Below are positions 22,353-35,169 of a DNA stretch of 64,000 bases, piece by piece. Made by a program: the position numbers and the translations under genes. How positions within the stretch are numbered: position 1 is the first letter of the stretch; each line of letters begins with the position of its first letter. Source of the stretch: Przewalskia tangutica (lineage: Eukaryota > Streptophyta > Magnoliopsida > Solanales > Solanaceae). The notes under the pieces are model-generated. The model was not told the origin of the DNA, did no database searches, and worked only from the letters and a program-made list of their open reading frames with translations. The DNA lies in assembly GCA_029844215.1 (NCBI GenBank), contig CM056733.1, positions 66,431,794-66,495,793 on the forward strand. The letters are read 5' to 3'.

Positions 22353-23993
22353 TGTTATACCCCGTAAATTCAAGAAGATAAGATAAGACCATACCAAGGA
22401 GTATAAGATTTGAAAGTGGAAAGATAAGTGGACAAACACGTGTTGGACGGATTTTGAGTCTATCTTGGAGTATTGTACCCCAATTGTTAAGAATTTCGAG
22501 GTGTTTAAAAAGCCTAGGATGTAGTCCGTTAAATCTAGTTTCCAACGCAACAAACCGTTCGTCGATAGGACATCAGAGTCAAAAGTTATGGAAGTTACAA
22601 GTTAGGTGCGCAGTCAGGCAAAACAGCAGATTTGTTCAAGTGCAGTACGCGGCGCCGAATGCGAGGCGCAGCCGGAATGCTGGAACTTTTCGGAAGTGGA
22701 AGCGACGCAGCGCCGAGGCGGGATTTTTCTGCGGGAAAAGACGAAAATTAGGGGATATTTTGTTAAAAGCCTATGGGAGGGTGACAAGTGTCCCTCCCAT
22801 CCTTTTGACCAGGTAAGGGGTCTATTTTAGGGCCAAGTCTTGGAAGACTTGGCCATTTCATCTCAAAACCCTCCCCAAGAAAATCCTCTCCCTTTCTCTT
22901 TAGATTTTTGGAAGAAAACCTAGCCTAAGGAATTTTTGGAAAAACTTCAAGAAGGAAAAGTGTTGGCAGACTTGTAGAGGGCTCGTGTGGGTAATTTTAA
23001 AGTGAAGAAGATTTCAGAAAGAGAGCTTCTTGAGGTAAGATCTCCACCTTCTTGTATAATTGAAGATTTCAAGTTATAGTAGTTTAGAATTGAGCCTGAG
23101 GCTGTTTTATTTAAGTTGTATAGATTTAGATCTTGTTGTCTTGTTGAAAACTGAGATGGGCATGTTAGCCTTAAGATGATAACTTCAATTTGGTTACTAA
23201 TTTGGTCGTCGCATGTTGTAAAGGGGGGTTGTAGTTGTTGAAGATGTCTAGGGCTAGATATCATGTTAGACCTAAGAAATTGGATTGGAAAAGAGTTGAA
23301 AGGGGTTAGTATTGGTTATATTGTTGGCCAAGAATGGCATGGAAATTATTGGTTTATTTTGTGTTGTTGTGGGGCGGAATTTTACACGTATTAGTAGGCG
23401 TGTAATCCCCTTGTATTTGCTGAATTAATTGAGCCTTAAATGTGGCGTTGGTTATTGAATTTCGGCCTTGAAAAAGGTGGCATAGTTAGTAGAAACAAAG
23501 GAAGTGCCGTCCAAATTTCCGTAGAATGTAGGGACCTTGCACTTAGTTTATTCTACGTTCGAAGCTAGAGTTTGATAGACGTTTTATGACCCTTATAGGA
23601 TTGAAGTACTGCGAGTAGCATATTCTACTTAAGGGGATAGTCTTGTGGAGCATTTTGCTAACCGTCGATAATCGTCGCGAGGTATGTGATTCTTCCTATC
23701 CTCTTGATGATTATTTGTGAAATATATAGTGCAGTAGATGCACGTGTGTTAAAGGAATTTGATTTCCCTTGTTTTGCCTTGACTTGATATGAAGTGTAAA
23801 GGTCTTGATTGTTTGAAAGAGTAGGAAAATCTCATTCGTTAGTAATGGGTACTCGGTGGTTAAAGAATAAGCCCTCTGGGTCTCATAAAGGGCGTGGCGG
23901 TGGAATTGGTTGGTTTAAAACATAAAGTGTTATAACGGCTTTTTGGGACGTTTGTTATAACAACTTTATGTAGCTAAAAAAATGGTTTGTTGA
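22353..23993 (+). repeat. LTR C part 1: 3' LTR of element 2
   Basis: TGTTATACCCCG onward, very close to LTR B. Cut at 23993 by element 3 inside GGTTTGTTGATTTC; the remainder resumes at 37810 after the repeated GTTGA. Confidence 0.93.
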
Positions 23994-26652
23994 TGTTATA
24001 CCGTGGTCCGACCCGGACGCGAGGTCTCGGCCACGGGCGGAGCCGGCGCGCGGCTGGGTGATTGTAGGGCCGCGCACGGTCGGCGCTACCGAAGATCGGA
24101 GGTCGCTGAGTTTCAGCGTCGCGACGGAAGCAGGGCGCCGCGGAAGATCTGGTCCGCAGAGTCTGCAGCCGCGCCAGGAAGCGCAGCGCCGAGGCGGATT
24201 CTCGCGGAAAAACTTAGGAAAAGTCGATTTTTCTTTTAAAGGGCACAGGTGGGGGAAGTGTCCCCCATCTGATTTTTGCATGCATTATATTGACCAAGTC
24301 TTAAAGACTTGATCATCTTTCATCTCTCTCTTAGAAAAAGCTCCTCATTCTCTCTTAAAATATTTCAAGCTCCTCCTTCTCTATAAAACACCAAGAGGTA
24401 TTCTAGCCTTAGGAAAAAACTGGAAAAAAGTAAAAGGCGCAAGAAGGAAGTGGCTAGCTGTGAAGGTTGTTGTGGTGGTGTTCTTGGAATAGAAGCTAGC
24501 AAATTGTTGGATAAATTTAGCTAAAGCTCTAAGGTAATGATTCTTACTATATTATTAGTTTTTTGTTTTTGATTATGAGAAGAAATTAATTGTGGTAGTA
24601 AATAATTCTATTAGATTCATTTCATGCAAGAAATTTTGTTTGGGTATGAAGGATTTTGCTATAGAGATATTATGAGAATGTTGTAGCCTACAAACTACTT
24701 TAGAATTGTTAAGTGTATTATTAGAACTTGTGGGGCAGAATTTTACACACCCAAGATTAGATGTGTAATCCCCTTTGTGTTGGTTTGGATGTTGGGCCTT
24801 AAGGAGGCGTTTGAGTGTTGAAAATCGGCCTTTGAAAAAGGTGGCAAAGTGAGTAGAAACAAAGGAAATGCTGCCCAATTTTCCTTAGGAATTGGTAACT
24901 TAAATTTGGAATTTCTACATTGAAATTGGAGGTTAATAAACGCACTATGGTTATTATAGGTTGACATATTACTTGCGGTAGTTGGACTTAGCAAGTGGAT
25001 TTTGACCAAAGAGGTATGTAGAGCTTTCCTATCTCTTGAGCATGAATAGTTGTATCTATGTAGTACGGTATACGTACAAGATTTGATAATCTACACTTGT
25101 TTTAAAATATATAATACTTGTTTCATTTCAAAAGTATAAGTCCCTTGGGTTGAGGGAAAATGTATTTGACAAAGGGATAACACTAATATAAGGACTTTAT
25201 GGGAAGTTGGTTATATTAGTTTTCTTGAAAGGTTCACAAAGAAAGGTTTACTCTAATTAAAACAAGTACGGGTAAAGGATTTGAAAATAAGAAAGGTGAA
25301 TTGATTTTTAGGCATTGGTTGCCTAAGGTTTTAAAGGAAATGAAGTCACTTGATTTAGAAGCTTATTATAATTCTAAAAGGGAATGTGACTTGTTTTGAA
25401 AAGAAATTGTAACTTGATACTATGGTGATTAGTATCTTGGAATTTTTGTATAAAAAAAGAGCTATTTCTTAAAAGGTTAGAAGTACATGGTACTTGGGTT
25501 AAATTCCCGGATTTCTATTAAAAGACATGTTAGTGCCTTAGGTATACTAAAATGAGAGTATATATATATATTAATAATGTTAATAAGAAGTTAGGGGATT
25601 TCTTAACTTGCTTATGTTATGATATGATAGGCCGGTAGTGCTTATGTTATGATATGATAGGCCGGTAGTACTTATGTTATGTATGATATCCGGATGAGCT
25701 ATGTTATATATATTATTACGGGTAAACCCCGGGTTATTCTTGTTATTTCCTTTGGACATACTGACACGATGGGTGGCCCACGGGTATGCTCCAATAGGAT
25801 GGTTTACTACTTATGCCATGGATTTGCTACCCATGATGCGAGTGCGGCGTTTGTACTCATGCGGATCCGGTCCACAAGATCCATGCGGGTGAAATAGTCC
25901 CATGCGAGTACGGAGATGGTACTCATGCGGGTCCACAGGATCCATGCGGGTGAAATAGTCCCATGCGGGTGAAATAGTCCCATGACGAGGCGGATGACCT
26001 CATGCGGGTCCACATGACCTATGCGGGTGAAATAGTCCTAGGAGTAGGATTGCTTAATGATACTACGGGCGAGGTACCCTGTTTTGATCATGAGCTTCCT
26101 ATTTTTATGCAGTATATATATATACATTTGTTGCTCTCATTGTTAGTAAGGCACAGTGCAAAGTAAACTGATTTTCGTTTATGACTCGGCTTATTTTTGA
26201 CTTATGATATTACTACGATTTTCCGATTTACATACTTGGTACGTTGTGTCATCGACCCTTCTGGGCCGCGTTCACGCCGCAGGTAAGGTAAGCGGTGTGG
26301 ATCCTCGTTCTTAGGATCACTATTCCGGTGTCAGAAGCTCCATTTCTCCGGAAGCTTGTTTATTGGTACGGACATTCCCTGATGCTATAGGTATTTTGTA
26401 CATTCGTGGTATGGCGGCCTGTCCGCCACGATTGTTACCTTTAAGTGTGGTCACATTTATGTTTTGGGCTCTAAGAACCAGTTGTACTACTATACTTTGT
26501 TTAAGTATGTTTTATGGAAGACAGCCTTATCGGTTGGCCAGTGATGTTTACCCTTTTTATAAGTTATGTGTTATGTATGTTCCGCTGCTATTCTCTGACA
26601 TATACCGAAAGTACCCCAGAGATACCGCCGCGCCCCGGGTTGGGTCGTGACA
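23994..26652 (+). repeat. LTR D: 5' LTR of element 3
   Basis: 2,659 bases, TGTTATACCG to GGGTCGTGACA. The first 250 bases are GC-rich and differ from the partner LTR by many small changes; the AT-rich middle (24300-25750) is almost identical to 35470-36900. Carries the TTTACACAC..GTGTAATCCCC inverted repeat near 24741 and the CATGCGGGTGAAATAGTCC minisatellite at 25860-26040. Confidence 0.93.
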
Positions 26653-26656
26653 AAAG

Positions 26657-26668
26657 TGGTATCAGAGC
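26657..26668 (+). other. Primer binding site of element 3
   Basis: TGGTATCAGAGC, four bases after the LTR; tRNA-Met type. Confidence 0.9.
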
Positions 26669-26853
26669 AGTTAGTCCTCGGAAAGTGTCCACAGACCGTG
26701 TCTAGTAGAGTCTTGATTATCGGTGTGCACCACATCTATAATCGTGAGGTCATGGATATTTAGGATTGATTTCCATTCTTTCACTCTAAGATCGTGCAAT
26801 AGAGCTGAGTTATAGGTTGAACCTCCTCTGATGTTTTCCTTTATGTATCAGTT

Positions 26854-27859
26854 ATACCTCCATGCAGCGGCAAGGGCAAGGTGGAAGGCAATGGAGGAAC
26901 TACTAGTAGGCACCGAGGGTTACGTGGCACAGCCCACCCACCGGATGAGGTGTTTCGGACGGCGAGTTCTACAATGTCGCCAACCCCGTGAGTCGAGGCG
27001 GCGGAAGCGCCATCGAGACCGCGGTACTGAGCCTCGATCTAGCGGCTAGGGCGAGGATATGGGCTACTGAGATGGCGATTACTAGCGAGATCGTGGCGAT
27101 ACGAGGATAGGCCGGAGACAGCGGCCATTGCATTCGTAGTTCAAGACAGAGCCGCTAGCCGAGATCGAGAACTTTTGAGCCTCACCGAGTTTTATGGGTC
27201 GAGGCACGAGATGATCCTCAAGAGTTTATCAAGCGATTCTGACGGATCATGAGGGTGATCGGGACTTGAGACCGAAGTCGGTGGTACTAGGTTCGTGACG
27301 GCTGCGGACACCGCAGCTTGATCGCTATGATTCATGGAAGCCCCGGGAGCGTGCACTTCCAAATTTGGGACGAGTTCTCGAGGCGTTACTTGCCCATTTC
27401 TTGCCTCCGCAGATGAGAGGGCTCGCCGATAGATTTTTGACACTGAGACAGAGTGGGCGGACGGTTCAGGAGTACAATGTGGAGTTTGACTCATTGGCTC
27501 GGTATGTGCTCGCTTTGGTAGCAGACATGGAGGACATGGTGCACCGCTATGTCACAGGACTCGATGATCACTTGGCCGAGAGTTGCGCGGGTGTGGCTCT
27601 TCAGCCGGGCATGGACATTGACCGCATGCAGGCATATGCACTTGGGTGTGAGGAACGCAGGAGCCGACGGATCGACAGGTATCAGCAGAAGAGGGCTAGG
27701 ACAGCAGGATCCTCTGGTAGTTTTAGGGGTAGACAACCCCAGAAGAGACCATTTGCACCACGGCCCGAGCGCTCCACCATCTTCGGACGTCTGAGTATTC
27801 GGGAGCGGACAGGTTCGGGCTTTGGGTTTCGGAGGACGAGTTCGGTCGGATGAGGCCAC
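26854..27859 (+). pseudogene. gag of element 3, part 1
   Basis: The expected start reads ATACCTCCATGCAGCGGCAAG, with ATA where relatives have ATG. After a broken first third, 27365-27853 is open with HFLPPQMRGLADRFLTLRQS, VQEYNVEFDSLARYV, HRYVTGLDDHLAES and MQAYALGCEERR: the Retrotrans_gag domain and the basic region behind it. Solo LTR F interrupts it at 27859 inside GATGAGGCCACC, a sequence uninterrupted in element 1 at 4987-4998. Confidence 0.88.
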
Positions 27860-30800
27860 TGTTATACCCGTATTTCCAGTATATGCGTAAGGCGTCGTAT
27901 AATAATTTGAGCCTTAAAGATTTGGCAAGTTTCAAAATTGTACACAAGTGCGAAAAGAGTCGTTTTCGATAAACGCGTTTTGCAAGACTTGCGAAGGAAA
28001 ATTCCGGCTATGTCATTTATAATTTTTGCGGATTTTTCCGAGGGGCGAAATATTTTGGACCAACGGGAGGTGACACTTGTCACCCTCGATGGGCAACTAA
28101 GAGGGCCATTGTTTGCACGTTTTGTGCATTTTCTTGGTCAAGGTTAGGTAGGGTATTTTGTGTAGTAGATGGATAAGGACATGGGTAAATCCTAGCCTAC
28201 ACTTGCCTTACACTTGGATTGATCTTGGCCATTGGTTGGCCCTGCTTGACCTATAAATACCCCTTAGTTGATGAACTTTCATCCAAAAATCATTTTCCAA
28301 GTCTTGAAATCTCTCCCCCTTTGTGAGTTAAATTCGTCCAAAGCCCCCCTCTTTTGAGAAGCCTTGGCCGAGAGCCTCCCCCCCTTGAGTGAGGCTTGGC
28401 CGAGAGGGTACCCCCCCTTGCCTAGTTGTCTCGTATAAATACCCCCTTTTTGTGGTATAGAAATACTCTCCAAGTATTGTTATAATGCCCAAATACTTTA
28501 GCCCTTATACCTTGTAGTACTTTCCAAAGTTACCTCTATACGTAGAGCCCGGAAATACTATTATACTTTCCTTTAGCCACAAAAATGAAACCCTAAGGAA
28601 AACCTTCATAGTCGGTTGAAGTGTTAAGTAGAAGTTGCGTAGAACTTCTAAGGGTTGTTTGGAGCGGATTGGAGCACTCGGAGTAGGAGCTTAACGTTGC
28701 TCAGGAGCGACTTATATACTTGGATAATTTTGGGCTCATCGAGGTAAATACTATTGTCCTTCTATTGTAATTGGGAATTACATACTGTAGTTGTATATAA
28801 ATGAATATAAGATTCATAGAAGAGATTTGAATCAGAATGGAAGGATATTACGTAAAAGACTTGAATCAAATCACGTCGTAAGAATATTAGAGTAGAAGAT
28901 TATAAATCGTATTTACATAGAATGTATTCTGAGATCGATAACCTTCATTGGTTGAATGTTCTGCAAGTAGCATGTGCTACTTAGAAGGTGGACAAGGCTA
29001 GCCGGGTTATAGCCGTGGAGCGTTTTGCTTATAGTCGATAATCGTCGCGAGGTATGTGATTCTTCCTATACTCTTGAGCATGAAGTATTTTAAAAGAATA
29101 CATATAGTACGGTAGACGTACGTGTGGCAATGTCTTTTGACTTAAGCCTGAATAATATGTATATATTATATGGTAGATGTACATGTGCTAACTGAATATA
29201 GTTGTACGGCAATGTCTTTTGACTTAAGCCTAAATAATAAGAACCTTGAAATGTTTTAAAAGGAATATAGGTATAGTACGGTAGACGTACGTGTGTTAAC
29301 TGAATGTAGTGTTACGGCAATGTCTTTTGACTTAAGCCTGAATAAGAAGAATCTTGAAGTATTTCAAAAGAAATAAGAAACCTTTTTGAAAGAAGAGTAA
29401 TACTTGGTTTTGAAAACATAAGAGTTATACTAGCTTTATGGGGAGTTAGGTATAATGTCTTAAGAGTGATAAAAAGAATGGTTTACTGATTTTTAGAAGT
29501 TAAGAGACTTAATCTTAAAAGATAAGAGACTTGACTTAATTGTATTGATATGAAGTTTGTTAAAAGTGTGAAACCTCATTCGTGAGTAATGAGTACTTGG
29601 TTTTAAAATGAATAATGTTTTACTGATTTCGGAAATCAGAATGAGTATCGACAAACCATTGCAGCGTTAATAAAGGAAAATGTATTGAATAATGAAGCAT
29701 TTGTATTAAAACCAGTAGAAACCTCCATCTGCATAGAAGCTAAGATGAGACAAAATGATATTACATTTTCTAGATCATGGTTATTTTAATAAATGGTTAT
29801 AAACAAGAATAAACTGCTCACGCCTATGACATATGTTACTCAAATGTTTTAAAAGAGATTAAGACATTGAACTATGAAACTTTTCTAAAATAAAGAGCCT
29901 TGAGTAATTGAAATTAGGCAAACTGGAACCTTAGGGAAAAGAATGTGGGTGAAAAGGAAAGTGTTTTGGTTTACCTAAAAATGTGAGTCACTCTATTTTA
30001 TACTACGGGTATCGGGTGACTTTTATAAAAGGAATGGATCTCTCTAAAAAGGAATTTAACGTACGTAGTACTTTAGGGTTAACACCCGGATTTTGACTTA
30101 AAATGAAAGTACTTTGAGTTGTGTATAACTTGCCTATGCTTGTTGTTGTGTAACTTGCCTATGCTTGTTGTTGGGTAACTTGCCTATGCTTATTGAGATA
30201 GTCTTTGTTGTGCAAGAATTGTGTTTCTATTCTACAGCGTCTATCAATGGGTAGGTTGACTTGTTGAGAACTTACTTGACGCACTGGCGCGATGTGAAGA
30301 TTCCACGCACGCTCCATTATTATTATTACATGGGCATGTCTACACCGATGATGTGGACATGTGACCATTATGGTTATTTATGGCGAAGATCGTGACTTAC
30401 GGTTGTGATCGGTGCGTAGCTGTTTACTTGCCCGCCACCACGTGACGGTGGATCTGGTATAGGTTATTGACTTGCCACGTGTCGCCTTCGCGGCGAAGTA
30501 TCGTGACTTACGGTTGTGATCGGTGCGTAGCTGTTTACTTTCCCCGTCCACGTGACACGGTGGATCTGGTATAGGTTATTGCACCGCCACGCGTGTCGCC
30601 TTCGCGAGTCGATTTGGATGGAGCTTCGTGACTTACGGTTGTGATCAGTGCGTGGCGATTCACTTGCCGCTCACGTGGCGCAGTGGAGTGGCGAGGCTAT
30701 TGCACTTGCCACGTGTCAACTTCATAATATGGTTGTGCGATATCGATGCGGTCGGATCTGGTAGTTATACTTGCCGACGGTTTTATTGACACGGTAGGAC

Positions 30801-31443
30801 ACGGTGTTCACATATACTCCTTGGTGTTGTTATATCATGATCGGCGGTGAGGAAGGAATTCCACGCACGAGTGATGATTTGGAGGCGTGAGTCCACGACT
30901 TGACATATTTGTTTATATGTGGTGTCTCGTAGTTTGGTTATCATACATGTCTCACGCTTTATATAGATCGCTATGATTTCATTTCTGATTTTACGATTTC
31001 ACATACTTGGTACTGTTATCGACCTCCTTCGGGGCTGCGTTCATCTGCAGTAGAGTTACATCGGCTGTCGATCCCCGCTTATAGGATCACCTTTCAGCAT
31101 ATTGGGAAGCTCCGTTCCTTCGGAGGCTTATCTTTGGTATGTCACCCTGAGTCTGTAGGTTCTTGTACATTCAGGGGTATGGCGGGGCCCTGTCCCGTCA
31201 TAGTTGTTGTAAAAATCTTAGAGGTCCATGAGTTGTGGCGCGGGTGGTAAGGATTGTAACTGTTCAAATGTCTATATATATATATGTTGGAAGGCAACCG
31301 TTTTGGTTGGCTTATTTTCTTTATCTTGATCCATGTTTATTTAAATGTTTAAGTTTTTATTTCCGCTGGTTTTTCTCTGATGTTGTATCACTAGGGTGCC
31401 CGGGGTAAGGCACCAGTTACGGGCCCGGGTTCGGGTCGTGACA
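27860..31443 (+). mobile_element. Solo LTR F, in gag of element 3
   Basis: 3,584 bases from TGTTATACCCG to TTCGGGTCGTGACA with no internal region. The flanks share CCAC (27856-27859 and 31444-31447), giving a 4-base duplication or a 5-base one with one base lost; joining the flanks restores gag. Contains the conserved TAATCGTCGCGAGGTATGTG (29039) and CCTCCATCTGCATAGAAGC (29723) blocks, and a G-box-rich tandem array at 30370-30720. This is the innermost layer of the nest. Confidence 0.9.
30370..30720 (+). repeat. Tandem array with G-box motifs in LTR F
   Basis: Three diverging copies of a ~115-base unit with CGTGACTTACGGTTGTGATC and CACGTGACGGTGGATCTGG. CACGTG occurs five times in about 290 bases (near 30442, 30476, 30550, 30672 and 30709). 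Confidence 0.85.
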
Positions 31444-31790
31444 CCACCTATGCCTCGGTGTGGTCGATGTGGTGATTACCATTATGGGGGGTGTCGTGTT
31501 CCTCCAGGAGCTTGTTACTCTTGTGGCCAGCACGACCATTTGAAGAGAGATTGTCCGACCAGAGGCGGCGGAAATGCTATGGCTCAGCCGACCAGTTCAG
31601 TTGTTGGGTCTTCATCTTCAGTTGTTGTGCGCCGAGGCGTGTGTTCACGGCCGAGCCGCGCAGGGTCGTGGCGGGTTCTAGTTCCAGGTCCTCGAACCGC
31701 ATCTATGTTATGTCGATCGTCGGGACCGGAGGCGTCGCCACCCGATGTAATCACGTACATTATTGGTTTCTTGTTGTGATGTATATGCTT
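31444..31790 (+). pseudogene. gag of element 3, part 2 (nucleocapsid)
   Basis: Continues after LTR F with PMPRCGRCGDYHYGGC and CYSCGQHDHLKRDC, an intact CCHC knuckle. It ends in a Ser-rich, frameshifted tail near 31750, where TYIIGFLL leads into protease. Confidence 0.87.
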
Positions 31791-33740
31791 TGATAGATCC
31801 GAGTTCTACCTTGTCCTATATATCTCCTCATATTCTTTGGTAGAATAGGGATGAGCCCGAGTCCATAGAATCTTTTGAGGTGGCTACGCCTGCAGTGCTT
31901 CAGCCGTAGCCGAGCGTATATAAGGCTTGCCCGGTGACTATAGATGGTCGTCGACTCTAGCCGACTTGATAGATTTGGATATGCGGACTTCGATGTGATT
32001 ATGGGTATGGATTGGCTAGCGTCTTGCTATGCCAATGTGGACTGCGAGAGAGGTTAGTTCGGTTCCGGTTTCTGGTGGCCGTTATCGAGTGGAAGGGAAT
32101 CTTGCATCGCCGGCGGTAGGTTTATTTCTTACCTCAAGGCTAGGAAGATGGTACGGAAGGGTATATTTACCATTTGGTTCGTATCCGAAATCGAGAGTGA
32201 GATACCTGACCTTGATCGATTCCGGTTGTTAGAGAGTTTCGGGCGTATTCCCGGATGAGCTTCCGTATCCTCCCGAGAGGAGATTGAGTTTTGCATCGAT
32301 TTGGCGCGGACACTCGGCCGATATCTATTCGCCATACAGATGGCACCGCCGAGTTGAAGGAATGAAGGACCGGTGAAAGATTTGGCCGAGAAAGGCTTTA
32401 TTAGGCCAGTGTTTCTCCGAGGCGCCAATGTTATTTGTAAAGAAGAAGGATGGGGCCTGCGTATGTGTATTGATTACAAGCGGTGAACAAGGTAACTATC
32501 AAGCATGTATCCTCCCGGGATTGACGATTTGTTTGACGATTTGCAGGTGCAAAGTGTTTTTCCAAGATAGACTGCGATGCAGTTATCATCAGTCGAGTTA
32601 GAGATAGATATCCCAAAGTGCATTCGGGACCGTATGGCCGTATGGGCACTATGAGTTCGGTGATGTCTTTGGTGACCAGCCTTGGCCAGTATTCATGGAT
32701 TTGATGAATAGGGTGTTCGAGCCATTCTTGGATATGTTCGTTATAGTATTTATTGATGATATCTTGGTGTATTCGCGCGAAGCGGGAAGCATCTGGTCAT
32801 TTGAGGGCGGTATTGGGGTCCTCGGGGCCGGCGATTGTATGCCAAGTTCTCGAAGTCGCAGTGCAGTTGGCGTCGATGGCTTTCTTAGGAGATGTTATCG
32901 GGGCCGATGGTATTCGGGTTGTCTGACAAAGATTGAAGCGATCAAGACTTGGCGGACCAGCTACTGCAAGCGGAGGTGCGCGCTTTGGGCCTTGCAGTTA
33001 TTATCGGAGGTTTGTAGAAAAGTTTGCTTCTATTTCACCTTTGACTAAAGTGACTCGGAAGCGGCCATGTTCGGTGGGCGAATACTTGTGAGAAAGTTTC
33101 CGGTTGCTAAAGGAGAAGTTGGCGACCGCCCGGTTCTTACTCTTCCAGAGGATTTAGATGGATATTTGGTTTATTGTGCCTCGTCAGGTGTCGGGCTTGG
33201 GTGCTTGCTGGCGATGCGACGCGGCAAGGTTATAAGCTTATGCGTCGACAACTTAGAAAGCATTAGAAGAACTATCCACACATGACTTGGAGTTGGCGTG
33301 ATGATTCATGCCTTGAAGATCGGAGACATTATTTATATGGAGTTCATGTGGACATTTACACGGACCACGAGTCTCGGTGCATCTTGACGGAGGAGCCGAA
33401 CTTGCGGCGAGGCGGTGGTTAGAGCTACTTAAGGATTATGATGTTGATATTACGTACCACCGGGGAAGGCGATGTAATTCTGGATGCCGCAGTCGCGGTC
33501 GATGTGTAGTCTATCCGATGTACAGCCGGGGAAAAATGATATGGTCTGAGAGATTCATCAGCTAGCAAGCCTTGGGGTTCGTTTGGTTGATTCCGATAGT
33601 GATGGAGTTCAGGTTCGAGAGGTTGCCGAGTCTTCCATCGTCGAGGAGATGAAGAGGTGACAGTATGAGGATCCGGTTATGGTACGGTATCGAGATGCCG
33701 CCCTTCAGAGAGAGAAGAGTCTATTTGAGGTAGCGCCTGA
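31750..33740 (+). pseudogene. Protease, RT and RNase H of element 3
   Basis: Protease shows ALIDPSSTLSYIS near 31785-31830, with Ser where the second Gly of DPGST is expected (CCGAGT for CCAGGT). RT fragments are scattered over three frames: FVKKKDG and a variant of RMCIDYK near 32430-32480, then MDLMNRVFEPFLDMFVIVFIDDILVYSR at 32695-32785 with the catalytic FIDD. RNase H pieces include LDGYLVYCASSGVGLG (Asp of YCDAS changed to Ala-type reading) near 33160, YGVHVDIYTDH near 33340 and ELLKDYDVDI near 33425. The frame breaks about every 30-60 bases, mostly by losses at CAG, CTG and CCG. Confidence 0.85.
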
Positions 33741-34760
33741 TGGGGTGCTAAGGTTTGAGGGCTGATTGTGTGTTCCCGATGTGACAGGACTTCGTCGTGA
33801 TTTTGGGGAGGCACACGGTGCTCGTTATTCTATTCACGAGTCGACTAAGATGTCTGTGACCTCGGTGTGTGTATTGGTGGGATGGCACGAAGAGGGCGTG
33901 GCGAGTTTTGTTGCCTGATGTCCTAATTGTCGGAGTCAAGATTGAGCACCAAAAGCCCGGTGGGATATTGCAGGATATCGATATTCCGACTTGGAAGTGG
34001 GAGGTGATAAATATGGATTTTATTACAGGGCTACCTACCACTCAGAGGAAGCATGATTCCATTTGGGTGATTGTCGGCGGTGTGAAATCATCCATTTCCT
34101 TCGATCATGCAGCGTTCTCGGTGAGGACTATGCGGATTATACATTAGAGAGATTGTGAGGCGCGGAGTCGGTGTCGATTATATCAGATAGAGGAGCCCAA
34201 TTCTCGGTTAACTTCTGGAGGTCTTTTCAGAAGGGATTAGGGACATAGGTGAGTCTCAGCACTGCATTTCACCCTCAGACTGACGGACAGGCCGATCGCA
34301 CTATCCAGACACTTGAGGATATGTTGCGGGCTTGTGTTATTGATTTCAGGGGTAGCTGGGAGGATCATTTGCCTCTTGTGGAGTTTGCTTACAACAACAG
34401 ATACCATTCCGATTCGGATGGCGCCTTATGAGGCCTTATACGGGAGAAGCGCAGTCGCGATAAATTTGGTTCGAGTGGGAGAAGTTCGATTAGTCGGACG
34501 GACTTAGTTCAGTGACGATGGATAAGGTGAAGCTTATCCAGAGGCGGTTGTTAGCAACTCGAGTCGGCGAAGTCGTATCAGATCATCGGCGTCGACACTT
34601 GGAATTTGAGATAGGTGATTGGGTTTTCTAAAGGTATCGCCCGTGAAGGCGTGATGAGATTTGGAAAGAAGGGAAGCTTAGCCCAAGGTACATTGGGCGT
34701 ATCAGATGTCCGTAGGGTAGGCGGGGTTGCTATGAGTTAGATCTGCCGTCCGATTTGGAG
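33741..34760 (+). pseudogene. Integrase of element 3
   Basis: H2C2 zinc finger remains at 33810-33930 (HGARYSIHE, CPNCR-like, EHQKPGG). The core follows: WEVINMDFITGLPTTQRKHD with the first catalytic Asp near 34015, SIISDRGAQFSVNFW with the second Asp near 34190, then AFHPQTDGQADRTIQTLEDM with the Glu near 34305. After it: DFRGSWEDHLPLVEFAYNN and a shifted YEALYGR. All three D,D,E residues can be seen, but several frameshifts separate them. Confidence 0.9.
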
Positions 34761-35068
34761 ACGGTACATCGATTTTCTATGTGTCCATGTTGCGGAAATG
34801 TATTGGAGATCCATCTAGAGTGCACCGATTCGGGATGTCCAGTGGTGAGGAGTTATCGTATGAGAGAGTCCATGGCGATACTCGATCGTCGAGTTAGGCG
34901 ACCGGACGAAGAGCGTGGCTTAGTCGAGTCCTATGGCGAGCGAGCGAGGAGGAAATGGCGTGGGAAGCGAGAGGATGACATGATGAAGAAGTACCCTCAC
35001 CTATTCCCTATACCTCCAGGTAACCCACGTTCTAAATTGTTGGTCCTTAAATTTAGTATTTATGCTTG
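34761..35068 (+). pseudogene. Integrase C-terminus with chromodomain, element 3
   Basis: Open to a stop at 35067-35069. Near 34848-35013 the reading MAILDRRVRRPDEERGL..KREDDMMKKYPHLF matches the end of chromovirus integrases (ILDRQVRR...VKVLWRN...MK.RYPHLF) with a local shift in the middle. This domain is thought to direct integration to heterochromatin, which fits the nested pattern here. Confidence 0.82.
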
Positions 35069-35137
35069 AGTTTTGTTGTGGCGTGTGGGCGTCTTTATTT
35101 GAGTCTATCAAATCTGTGATTTGAGTAAGCTAGAAGG

Positions 35138-35169
35138 AACATTCGGGACGAATGTTTCTAAGGGGAGAA
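35138..35169 (+). promoter_or_regulatory. Palindrome and polypurine tract of element 3
   Basis: AACATTCGGGACGAATGTT at 35138-35156 (8-base arms), then TCTAAGGGGAGAA up to the 3' LTR at 35170. Confidence 0.88.

Noticed and set aside
34755..35069. Independent 104-codon gene
   Set aside because: It encodes the integrase C-terminus with a chromodomain of element 3.
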